Origin: JABEVB01 sp049965775 | GTDB taxonomy: Bacteria; Planctomycetota; Phycisphaerae; WQYP01 | DNA length: 11,315 bases | Direction: 5' to 3' | NCBI GenBank assembly: GCA_049965775.1 | Contig: JBMFVX010000101.1 | Coordinates: forward strand, 1-11,315 | Shown here: one piece after another, positions 5,394 to 11,315 of the stretch | How positions within the stretch are numbered: position 1 is the first letter of the stretch | Layout: every line of letters begins with the position of its first letter | The notes under the pieces: model-generated | The model's database searches: none | The model's input: the letters and a program-made list of their open reading frames with translations, nothing else | Told to the model about the DNA's origin: nothing | Made by a program: the position numbers and the translations under genes

Positions 5394-6083
5394 TCAACCA
5401 TCTATTTTTCGGGGCGGCTCTTTTGCCCCACCCCGCGAACCGCCGCCCTTTGGCGGCTGCTTTGGGCCGGAATCCAACCGTTCTCCGGCAGGCCCGTTGT
5501 AGCGGGCCATCGCGGCCGACACTCCGGCGCAAGCCCAATATTCTACAGCCTCTGCCGCCCGAATTAAAGCCTCGTTGACGAGGGGCTTTTGTTCGGGGGT
5601 AAAACGCCCTAAAACATAGGCCGCCAGGGGTTGCTGACCCGGCTGGTCAACCCCGATGCGCAAACGCGCAAAGTCCCGCCCGGTCAGGCCTTCGGCCGCA
5701 GCCAGCGCGGCCAGAGCCTGTTCTATATCCGCCAGGCCGTTATGCCCGCCCGCTGAACCGCCCGGCCGCAGCCTGATGACTCCGCAGGGCAATGCCACAT
5801 CGTCCACCACCACCAGCAGGTCGCTGAACTTTATGCGAAAAAACCGCATGGCATCGGCAACACTGCGACCGCTGAGGTTCATAAACGTCAGCGGTTTAAG
5901 GAGCAGAGCGTTCTCGCCGCCGAGCAACACCTTCGCGGCCAAGCCCTGATGCGCAGCTTGCCAGCGCACCTCACCGCCACGACCGGCGCGAGCCAGCACC
6001 AGGTCGAGCGCCATAAAGCCCGCGTTGTGCCGGGTGTTTTCGTATTCGGTGCCCGGATTGCCCAAACCCGCAATTATTTTCAT
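5394..6083 (-). CDS. pth: Peptidyl-tRNA hydrolase
   Basis: Pth cleaves the ester bond of peptidyl-tRNAs released prematurely from ribosomes, recycling tRNA. The start at 6083 gives MKIIAGLGNPG, exactly where the family begins; the frame runs further upstream but without family similarity. The upstream GGGAAA is a weak ribosome binding site. Family residues are in place: N9 in GLGNPG, H19 in TRHN, N69 in FMNLSG, D94 in VVVDD and N115 in GGHNGL (matching E. coli N10, H20, N68, D93 and N114). The domain ends near residue 195; a Gly/Pro/Lys-rich tail brings the total to 229 residues, longer than the usual 190 or so. It sits between rplY and rpsF in the cluster; rplY-pth adjacency is widespread in bacteria. 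Confidence 0.97.
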   Translation of the reverse strand: MKIIAGLGNPGTEYENTRHNAGFMALDLVLARAGRGGEVRWQAAHQGLAAKVLLGGENALLLKPLTFMNLSGRSVADAMRFFRIKFSDLLVVVDDVALPCGVIRLRPGGSAGGHNGLADIEQALAALAAAEGLTGRDFARLRIGVDQPGQQPLAAYVLGRFTPEQKPLVNEALIRAAEAVEYWACAGVSAAMARYNGPAGERLDSGPKQPPKGGGSRGGAKEPPRKIDG

Positions 6084-6239
6084 GCGGCATTTCCCGATAG
6101 TTGCCCGGCGAGGTCGGCTTGTCGCCCAAGCCAAAAGCCCGTCGCCAACTCCAGGTTTGCCAAAGCCGGCGGAGCCAGTGTGCACCAACCAACTCCGGCA
6201 CACGGGCCTGCCGCCGGAGTTTGTGGTTGGCAGGGACGC

Positions 6240-6947
6240 TTACTTCTTGGCGGCTCCAGCCGCAGGGGCAGCCTTGCCTCCGGCGGCGGGCTTGCCGGCA
6301 GCCGCTTCGCCTTCGCCTTCTTCGGCGGGCTTCTTGCCAATAACTTCCGGCTCGGCGGGGCCAGGGGCAACTTCCGTCGCGACCTGTTCTTTGACGGTTC
6401 GCACCTGCACCACAATCTGCTCTGGATGGTTGATGATCCGGGCGCCTTCGGGCACGGCGATGTCGCGTACATGGAGAATTTGATGAAGTTCAAGGTGGTC
6501 TACATTAACGCGGATCAGATCCGGTATGTGCAGGGGCAGAACTTCAATTTCAACTTCCGAAATCTGCCGCTCGAGGATACCGCCTTCCTTGGTGCCCTTG
6601 GCCGTTCCGCGGAACTCCAGCGGGACCTTCACCCGCACCTTGTGGGTCGGGTCAATGCGCAGCAAGTCCACATGTTCAATGACGCTTTGGAGATGGTTGT
6701 ACTGTACATCCTGAATAAGCACGTGTTCGACAGCGCCCTGGACTTCAACATCCAGCAGGTGGGCGCCGCTGTGAATGGCCTTTTCGGCCGCGGGCGCATC
6801 AAGCGTGATCGCCACGTTCTGTTTGTTCAACCCGTAAATAACCGCCGGCACGCCGCCCGCGGCACGCAACTCCTGCGACTTGCGGCTGCCCCGCTGTTCG
6901 CGAATTGTGCCAACCAACAGTTCTCGTTTCTTCTGTGTTGTAGCCAT
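6240..6947 (-). CDS. rplY: 50S ribosomal protein bL25, long Ctc/TL5 form
   Basis: L25 binds 5S rRNA in the large subunit; the two-domain form is also called Ctc or TL5 and is linked to general stress in Bacillus. The protein is 235 residues. The N-terminal 5S-binding domain spans about 6-96 (RGSRKSQELRAAGGVPAVIYG and EHVDLLRID), and the TL5-type beta domain spans about 100-188 (EGGILERQISEVEIEVLPLHIPDLI). Residues 189-235 form an Ala/Gly/Pro/Glu/Lys-rich tail ending GAAKK. The ATG at 6947 follows AGGAG by nine bases; an in-frame ATG at 6974 lies upstream of that site and is rejected. It is 138 bases after prs, a common adjacency in bacteria. Confidence 0.96.
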   Translation of the reverse strand: MATTQKKRELLVGTIREQRGSRKSQELRAAGGVPAVIYGLNKQNVAITLDAPAAEKAIHSGAHLLDVEVQGAVEHVLIQDVQYNHLQSVIEHVDLLRIDPTHKVRVKVPLEFRGTAKGTKEGGILERQISEVEIEVLPLHIPDLIRVNVDHLELHQILHVRDIAVPEGARIINHPEQIVVQVRTVKEQVATEVAPGPAEPEVIGKKPAEEGEGEAAAGKPAAGGKAAPAAGAAKK

Positions 6948-7085
6948 GATGACTAACTCCTGGTGATGCCTCAAAACCCCGGTGCGAGCTTCGTCCGGTT
7001 GTCGGGCGGTTCTTTTGGTTTTTATTAAGCGCGGGCAACCGAGCCCGGCAGGCCCAAACCAATTCGGCCGTAAAAATTCTGCGGC

Positions 7086-8081
7086 TTAACGTTTGCCTCC
7101 GTTGCCGCCCTTGTCAAACAATATGGATATGGATTGATTTGTATGGATGCGTTTAACCGCCTCGCCAAACAAATCTGCCACCGACAGCACCGTGAGCCGA
7201 TCGCGCAGCGCCTCAACCTGCGGTGCCAGCGGCACCGTATCGGTAATGACAATGCGTTTGATCGGGCTTTTGACCAGCCGCTCCACGGCCGGGCCGGCAA
7301 ACACGCCATGCGTGGCGGCGACGTGCACTTCCCGAGCGCCATGATCCATCAAAATTCGGCTCGCTTCCGCCACCGTGCCGCCTGTGGTTATCATATCGTC
7401 AAACATCAGCACGGTTTTATTTTCAATATCGCCGACAATACTGGTCATCGCCACCTGGGTGCCAGACTGCCTGCGCTTGTCTATAAAGGCCAAATCGCCG
7501 CCCAGCGTTTCGGCATAGTAACTTGCCGCTTTTAAATTGCCCGGGTCCGGCGAAACAATCGCTATTTTGCCCAGCTTTGGCAGTTCCGCCCGGTAATATT
7601 CGGTAAACACCGGCGAAGCGAGCAGATGATCCACCGGCAGGTCAAAAAAGCCCTGCACTTGCGCGGCGTGCAGGTCCATCGCTATGACCCGGTCCGCCCC
7701 GGCGGCGGTTATAATGTTGGCCACCATCTTGGCGGTAATGGGCGTTCGCCCCTCGCTTTTGCGGTCCTGCCGGGCATAGCCAAAGTAGGGTATCACCGCG
7801 GTGATGCGCTTGGCCGACGCCCGCATGAGGCAGTCAATCCAAATCAGCAATTCGAGCAAGTTGTCGTTCACCGGGTTGCAGGTGCTTTGAATGACAAAGC
7901 AATCGCGACCGCGAACGTCTTCATCGAGCTTTACGATCAACTCGCCATCCGGAAACAGCTCCGTGCGAGCCTGGCCCACCGGTATGCCGATATGCTGGCA
8001 TACCTTGGCGGCCAATTCGGGATTGGCCCGGCCCGAAAATACTTTTATCGCGTGGCACAGGTCTTCCATAAGCCGAACCAT
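7086..8081 (-). CDS. prs: Ribose-phosphate pyrophosphokinase (PRPP synthetase)
   Basis: Prs transfers pyrophosphate from ATP to ribose 5-phosphate, giving PRPP for purine, pyrimidine, NAD, His and Trp synthesis. The class I enzyme is recognisable end to end: IKVFSGRANPELA, the ATP-site FPDGE, YFGYARQDRK, the metal-binding segment around DLHAAQVQGFFD, the catalytic loop DKRRQ, and the PRPP-binding motif VLMFDDMITTGGT. The segment SPDPGNLKAA replaces the more usual SPDVGGV. With the ATG at 8081 it has 331 residues; an ATG at 8069 (MEDLCHAIKVFSG, 327 residues) is equally possible, as neither has a well-spaced ribosome binding site (AGAAGG is three and fifteen bases away). A strong hairpin lies between it and the glmU-like gene upstream. 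Confidence 0.96.
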   Translation of the reverse strand: MVRLMEDLCHAIKVFSGRANPELAAKVCQHIGIPVGQARTELFPDGELIVKLDEDVRGRDCFVIQSTCNPVNDNLLELLIWIDCLMRASAKRITAVIPYFGYARQDRKSEGRTPITAKMVANIITAAGADRVIAMDLHAAQVQGFFDLPVDHLLASPVFTEYYRAELPKLGKIAIVSPDPGNLKAASYYAETLGGDLAFIDKRRQSGTQVAMTSIVGDIENKTVLMFDDMITTGGTVAEASRILMDHGAREVHVAATHGVFAGPAVERLVKSPIKRIVITDTVPLAPQVEALRDRLTVLSVADLFGEAVKRIHTNQSISILFDKGGNGGKR

Positions 8082-8132
8082 CACCCTTCTGCTAGCCGCC
8101 AAAGCCTCATTGCCCGCGGATTAAAACAATGC

Positions 8133-8179
8133 GCCATCCGCTGCCTTGCCCGCTGCGGTCATCAGCAAGGTCGGATGGC
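8133..8179 (-). promoter_or_regulatory. Two-part hairpin between the glmU-like gene and prs
   Basis: GCCATCCG at 8133-8140 pairs exactly with CGGATGGC at 8172-8179. Inside, CCTTGC (8144-8149) pairs with GCAAGG (8165-8170), with a small unequal bulge between the stems and a 15-base loop. On the minus strand it is followed by CGCATTGTTTTAAT, a weak T-rich tail. It lies about 100 bases after the glmU-like stop and about 50 before prs, so it may be a leaky terminator or leader structure setting the relative output of the two genes. Confidence 0.5.
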
Positions 8180-8274
8180 TCAACCAACATTCAATGTGGT
8201 CGCTGTGGTCGCTCAAAACTTTCCGTCATGGGCCGGGGCAGCCATCCCAGCGGCCCCATTGGTTGCACGCACTA

Positions 8275-9219
8275 TCAGGCCCTTACGCTGTGGTTTGCGT
8301 CAAACACACAGCCCCGCGGCACAACCGTACCCGCCGGCACGTGCGAACCCGGCGGTATCACCGCCCCGCAACCGACAAACGTAAACGGTTCGAGCACGGT
8401 ATCTTGCCCGATTTTCGCGCCAAATTCAATCCACGTCTGCTGCGGATTGACCACGGTTACCCCGCTGCCCATCACCTCGGCAACAATTCGCTGCTGCATA
8501 ACGCCGCATACCCGGGCCAATTCCTGCCGGGTGTTGATGCTTAGTACATCTTCTTCCGGCACGGCTGATACCGCCTGAACCACCCGCCCCATCAGCCGCA
8601 ATATCGAAACCGCATCGGTTAAATAATATTCGCCTTTACGATTGTTTGGCGTTACCTTGCCCAGCGCTTCAAATAAATCAGTCGTATTAAACAGGTAGTA
8701 GGATGGGTTTACCTCGCGAATGGCTCGTTGGTCGGGCGTGGCATCTTTCTCCTCGACAATGGCCAAAAACTCGCCGCCGCTCCCGCGCACGATGCGCCCA
8801 TAACCAGAAGGGTTTGTGAGTTCGCTGGTGGCTAAAGTCGCCCCGGCCCCCGCCTGATGGTGTCTTGCGATAAGTTCCTGCAGCGTCTGTGCGCGAATCA
8901 AAGGGCCATCGCCCGCGAGTACCAGCGTATCGCCGGAAAGCGGCGAGAGCGCCACCCGGCACACCTGCACGGCGTGGCCGGTACCCTTTTGTTCTTCCTG
9001 GTGCACCCACTGAATATCTTTTTGATCGGCAAACTCCGCCATCACCCGCTGGCGGTCATGCCCCACCACCACGCAAATGCGCGTAGCGCCGACCGCACGC
9101 ACCGCATCAAGCACATACGCGAGCATCGGGTGGCCGCACACTTCGTGCAGAACCTTTACCCGCTGGCTGTTCATTCGGGTGGATTTACCGGCCGCAAGAA
9201 TAACCGCATTTAAAACCAT
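8275..9219 (-). CDS. GlmU-like UDP-N-acetylglucosamine pyrophosphorylase, N-terminal domain form
   Basis: This matches the uridylyltransferase half of GlmU, which joins UTP and GlcNAc-1-phosphate to give UDP-GlcNAc for cell-envelope synthesis. The nucleotidyltransferase fold spans about 3-230, with LAAGKSTRM (8-16), K22 of KVLH, Q77 and GTGHAV (79-84), metal-binding D104 in GDGPL, GYGRI (139-143), VEEKDAT (155-161), N171, GEYYLTD and N229 of SINTR (E. coli D105 and N227). The C-terminal left-handed helix region is cut to about 85 residues, against about 225 in E. coli, and lacks the acetyltransferase active site. Total length is 314 against 456. The ATG at 9219 puts the conserved core at residue 4; the ribosome binding site is weak (GGAAAG). 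Acetylation of glucosamine-1-phosphate must be done elsewhere, or the substrate differs. Confidence 0.9.
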   Translation of the reverse strand: MVLNAVILAAGKSTRMNSQRVKVLHEVCGHPMLAYVLDAVRAVGATRICVVVGHDRQRVMAEFADQKDIQWVHQEEQKGTGHAVQVCRVALSPLSGDTLVLAGDGPLIRAQTLQELIARHHQAGAGATLATSELTNPSGYGRIVRGSGGEFLAIVEEKDATPDQRAIREVNPSYYLFNTTDLFEALGKVTPNNRKGEYYLTDAVSILRLMGRVVQAVSAVPEEDVLSINTRQELARVCGVMQQRIVAEVMGSGVTVVNPQQTWIEFGAKIGQDTVLEPFTFVGCGAVIPPGSHVPAGTVVPRGCVFDANHSVRA

Positions 9220-9303
9220 CGCTATAGCTTTCCAGACAACAAAAAGACGCACGAAGCCGAAATGCCCGGCCCTGCATAACTTTGCTCACTACTGCCGCGT
9301 TAA

Positions 9304-9374
9304 CTGGGGGATCTGGATTCGAACCAGAACAAGCAGAACCAAAATCTGCTGTGCTACCGTTACACCATCCCCCA
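9304..9374 (-). tRNA. tRNA-Gln (anticodon UUG)
   Basis: A complete 71-base cloverleaf on the minus strand. The acceptor stem TGGGGGA (9374-9368) pairs with TCCCCCA (9311-9305), with discriminator G at 9304. The anticodon stem GCAGA/TCTGC encloses the loop TTTTGGT, so the anticodon is TTG, reading glutamine. The T arm is TCTGG-TTCGAAT-CCAGA. The 3' CCA is not encoded (TTA follows), so it must be added by the nucleotidyltransferase. It lies between clpX and the glmU-like gene on the same strand. Confidence 0.97.
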
Positions 9375-9445
9375 AAGGATTGCGCACTTGCCGAGAGTGC
9401 GGGCATACCCGCCGCTAACCTGCAAAACCGCCGCCCCTCGGCCAA

Positions 9446-9482
9446 GCCTTGTAATGTATCGCAACCTGCACGGCAGGGTCAA
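9446..9482 (-). promoter_or_regulatory. Candidate promoter for tRNA-Gln
   Basis: Reading leftwards, TTGACC (9482-9477) and TACATT (9458-9453) are 18 bases apart, matching the sigma70 consensus at 5 of 6 and 4 of 6. The start site would be near 9446, about 70 bases before the tRNA. The spacer contains a small perfect palindrome, CCTGC-ACG-GCAGG (9465-9477). The glmU-like gene could be read from the same promoter. Confidence 0.45.
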
Positions 9483-9484
9483 AT

Positions 9485-9511
9485 GGCCGCTGAGAGTATT
9501 AGAAAGCGGCC
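9485..9511 (-). terminator. Hairpin after clpX, possible terminator
   Basis: GGCCGCT (9485-9491) and AGCGGCC (9505-9511) are exact reverse complements around a 13-base loop, about 55 bases after the clpX stop. Only ATTTG follows on the minus strand, so as an intrinsic terminator it is weak. It sits immediately before the candidate tRNA promoter, a natural place for a unit boundary. Confidence 0.4.
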
Positions 9512-9564
9512 GGGCGATCCGCAACACCTGCGAGCTATACATGTTAAGCGTAATCAACTGGAAT

Positions 9565-10899
9565 CTAGGCGCTTTCTTTCAGCGGCACCGGCTTACGATC
9601 AAAAAGAGCCACTTCACCACGCGCAACTTCTTCGGTGATGACATAGCGGCCGCGGTCGGCCTGGTCAGGAAGTTGATACATAAGGTCCAGCATCAATTCT
9701 TCCATAACTCCACGCAGGGCGCGGGCACCGGTATCGCGTTTGAGGGCTTTTTGGGCAATCACGCGCAAAGCCCCGGAGGTAAAGTCCAGGTCGCAGCCTT
9801 CCATCTGGAAAAACTTTTTGTACTGCCGCACCAGGGCATTTTTAGGTTCGGTTAAAATCTGGATCATCGCTTCTTCGGTCAGCGGCGTAAGCGGCGCAAC
9901 AATGGGCAGGCGCCCTACAAACTCCGGTATCATGCCGAACTCAATAAGATCGTCGGGCGTTACCTGGCCCAAAAAGCGCGAGGTAGATTCCGCCTCGCCG
10001 GCCACGTTTGAGGCTTCTGTGCCATAGCCGATCATCTTTTTGCCGAGCCGTTTGCCGATGATTTGATCCAGCCCGACAAACGTGCCGCCGCAGATAAACA
10101 GAATATGCGTGGTGTCAATTTGTATGTACTGCTGTTCGGGATGCTTACGCCCGCCCTGGGGAGGCACATTGGCCATGGTGCCTTCGAGCATTTTGAGCAA
10201 GGCCTGCTGTACGCCCTCGCCGCTGACATCGCGCGTGATTGAAACGTTCATGTTCGTTTTGCCGATTTTATCAATCTCGTCAATGTAAATGATTCCGCGC
10301 TGGGCAGCCTCAAGGTCGTAGTCGGCGCTTTGCAGCAGTTTCAGCAGGAGGTTTTCAACATCTTCGCCGACGTAACCGGCTTCGGTAAGCGTGGTTGCGT
10401 CGCCAATGGCGAACGGCACATTCAAACAGCGCGCCAGCGTGCGAGCCAGCAGGGTTTTGCCGGAGCCGGTCGAACCAATCAGGAGCACGTTCGATTTGTC
10501 AATTTCCACATCGTCGTTGCCGCGGCCATCGGTATGCGCCAACCGCTTGTAGTGATTGTGCACCGCCACCGCAAGAGCCCGCTTGGCAAACTCCTGGCCG
10601 ATCACGTATTGATCCAAAAACTCTTTAAGCTGCCGTGGCGGTGGAATCTGTCCCATCACGGGCTTGGCCCCGGTAGCTTTACGCCGCTCCTGCTTGAAGA
10701 TGCTCTGGCATAATTCCGCGCAGCTCACGCAAATGTAAATGTCGTTGGGGCCTTCGACCATGAGGCCAACTTCGCGGCTCGATTTGCCGCAGAACGAGCA
10801 ATTAGTTACTTTGCGGCCACGAAAGTTGCCCCCGGTCGGCCCGCCGCCACCCGACGCGCCGCCGCCGCCACTGCCGCTATTTCCTGTACCATTTGCCAT
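9565..10899 (-). CDS. clpX: ATP-dependent protease ATP-binding subunit ClpX
   Basis: ClpX is a hexameric AAA+ unfoldase that recognises tagged proteins and feeds them to the ClpP peptidase. The 444-residue protein starts with a Gly-rich stretch (5-25) ahead of the zinc-binding domain, with C34, C37, C57 and C60. Walker A is GSTGSGKT (142-149), with Ser where Pro is usual; the pore loop is GYVG (175-178); Walker B is IIYIDE (203-208); RDVSGEGVQQALLKMLEG is typical of ClpX; the RKH loop is at 251-253. The ClpP-docking loop reads IGY (290-292) instead of IGF. Sensor II is in DTGARALRGVMEEL. The ATG at 10899 begins MANGTGN; the ribosome binding site is weak (AAAGG, ten bases or more upstream). 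No clpP or tig is seen next to it. Confidence 0.97.
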   Translation of the reverse strand: MANGTGNSGSGGGGASGGGGPTGGNFRGRKVTNCSFCGKSSREVGLMVEGPNDIYICVSCAELCQSIFKQERRKATGAKPVMGQIPPPRQLKEFLDQYVIGQEFAKRALAVAVHNHYKRLAHTDGRGNDDVEIDKSNVLLIGSTGSGKTLLARTLARCLNVPFAIGDATTLTEAGYVGEDVENLLLKLLQSADYDLEAAQRGIIYIDEIDKIGKTNMNVSITRDVSGEGVQQALLKMLEGTMANVPPQGGRKHPEQQYIQIDTTHILFICGGTFVGLDQIIGKRLGKKMIGYGTEASNVAGEAESTSRFLGQVTPDDLIEFGMIPEFVGRLPIVAPLTPLTEEAMIQILTEPKNALVRQYKKFFQMEGCDLDFTSGALRVIAQKALKRDTGARALRGVMEELMLDLMYQLPDQADRGRYVITEEVARGEVALFDRKPVPLKESA

Positions 10900-11209
10900 A
10901 AAGTCAGGCCTTTAATCTTCGCGTATATAAAACTTCACCGCCTCTACCTCTCATATCGGCAAGGTCGGACATGTTCAGCAGGCTCACCTGCCGCCACTGG
11001 CAATATCTTATTCATTTGCCATCGCCATGTCTATCGTACGGCGGCTCACTATTTTGCAACTTCCACAAGTTCCAGTGCCTTTGGCCTGTCAGCAGACGCA
11101 CACGTCTCGCAGGCGTCATTTGTTATAATGTCAGCCGGTTAGCCAAGCGGCGACGACCGTGCCGCCACAGCAATAAACCCTGGGCGATGGCTAGGAGCCT
11201 GTCCAAGTA
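10900..11209. other. Intergenic region upstream of clpX
   Basis: I see no gene in this stretch. It should hold the clpX promoter: TATATA-like bases occur at about 10924-10930 (minus strand) but lack a fitting -35 box. A GGCAA/TTGCC inverted repeat lies at about 11000-11020. A rightward extended -10 motif is listed separately. Confidence 0.4.
11122..11129 (+). promoter_or_regulatory. Extended -10 promoter motif
   Basis: TGT-TATAAT at 11122-11129 is a perfect extended -10 element on the plus strand. No good -35 box lies at the right distance (CACGTC at 17 bases), but extended -10 promoters can do without one. Transcription would start near 11136 and run towards the right edge. Confidence 0.35.
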
Positions 11210-11315
11210 ATGGCCGGGATTGCGATGGGTTTGAAATGCCCGGATGCGCGGCGGAGGATCGAGCCGACTCTGAATAATGAGTCTGCGAGATCCGACAACA
11301 AACGAGACGGGGCAT
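11210..11315 (+). CDS. Possible partial open reading frame at the right edge
   Basis: An ATG at 11210 opens a frame (MAGIAMGLKCPDARRRIEPT...) that stays open to the window edge, 35 codons. GGAG at 11192-11195 is about 14 bases upstream, too far to be convincing, and there is an extended -10 motif about 80 bases upstream. The protein is not recognised. The opposite strand is also open here, and the sequence may instead be the end of a mobile element, so this is a weak call. Confidence 0.2.
   Translation, partial: MAGIAMGLKCPDARRRIEPTLNNESARSDNKRDGA

Noticed and set aside
5949..6956. 335-codon plus-strand frame across rplY and the start of pth
   Set aside because: It is antisense to rplY and pth, which are both recognised by conserved motifs along their length; long open antisense frames are common in GC-rich coding DNA.
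7626..8384. 252-codon plus-strand frame
   Set aside because: Antisense to prs and the end of the glmU-like gene, with no ribosome binding site and no family motifs.
11131..11160. tRNA-like phrase (CCGGTTAGCCAAGCGGC)
   Set aside because: It resembles a D arm, but there is no matching acceptor stem, anticodon arm or T arm around it.

Overview
This window looks like chromosomal DNA of a planctomycete-type bacterium (Planctomycetota, possibly the Phycisphaerae side; the class is a guess). The evidence is one minus-strand gene run in the order clpX, tRNA-Gln, glmU-like, prs, rplY, pth, rpsF, ssb, rplI. From memory, the chain glmU-prs-rplY-pth-rpsF-ssb-rplI, the PRPP synthetase wording, and a shortened GlmU with a uridylyltransferase domain but no full acetyltransferase all fit that phylum. 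There is no rRNA or other marker here to confirm it. Coding DNA is moderately GC-rich; several intergenic stretches are AT-rich or full of hairpins.

Layout from left to right. (1) Positions 1-465, minus: the N-terminal 155 codons of a single-pass membrane protein with an Ala/Gln-rich probable coiled coil, cut by the window edge and preceded by a good sigma70-type promoter. (2) 466-1287: about 820 bases without a gene, holding degenerate direct repeats, a long CCACAGAG/CTCTGTGG inverted repeat and one solitary copy of a 15-base repeat that recurs near 3.2 kb. (3) 1288-2124, minus: a LOG-family nucleotide phosphoribohydrolase. (4) 2125-2646: a divergent intergenic region with two perfect 9-bp hairpins and an AT-rich segment. 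(5) 2647-3006, plus: a small secreted Tyr/Pro-rich protein with its own intrinsic terminator. (6) 3007-3676: two diverged, tandem, hairpin-rich miniature elements bounded by the same 15-base inverted repeat, then several other inverted repeats. (7) 3677-9374, minus: the translation and precursor gene cluster rplI, ssb, rpsF, pth, rplY, prs, glmU-like and tRNA-Gln(UUG). (8) 9565-10899, minus: clpX. (9) 10900-11315: an intergenic region with a possible partial gene or mobile-element end at the right edge.

The central cluster is mostly information processing: S6, L9 and L25 are ribosomal proteins, Pth recycles peptidyl-tRNA, SSB protects single-stranded DNA, Prs supplies PRPP for nucleotides, and the GlmU-like enzyme supplies UDP-sugar precursors. 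ClpX is a protein unfoldase. The usual rpsR (S18) gene between ssb and rplI is absent from the window. S6, L9 and L25 each carry an Ala-rich low-complexity C-terminal tail beyond the conserved fold.

I found no CRISPR array, toxin-antitoxin pair, phage gene or clear defence system. The least explained material is the tandem miniature elements at about 3090-3372 and the repeat debris at about 720-1215.
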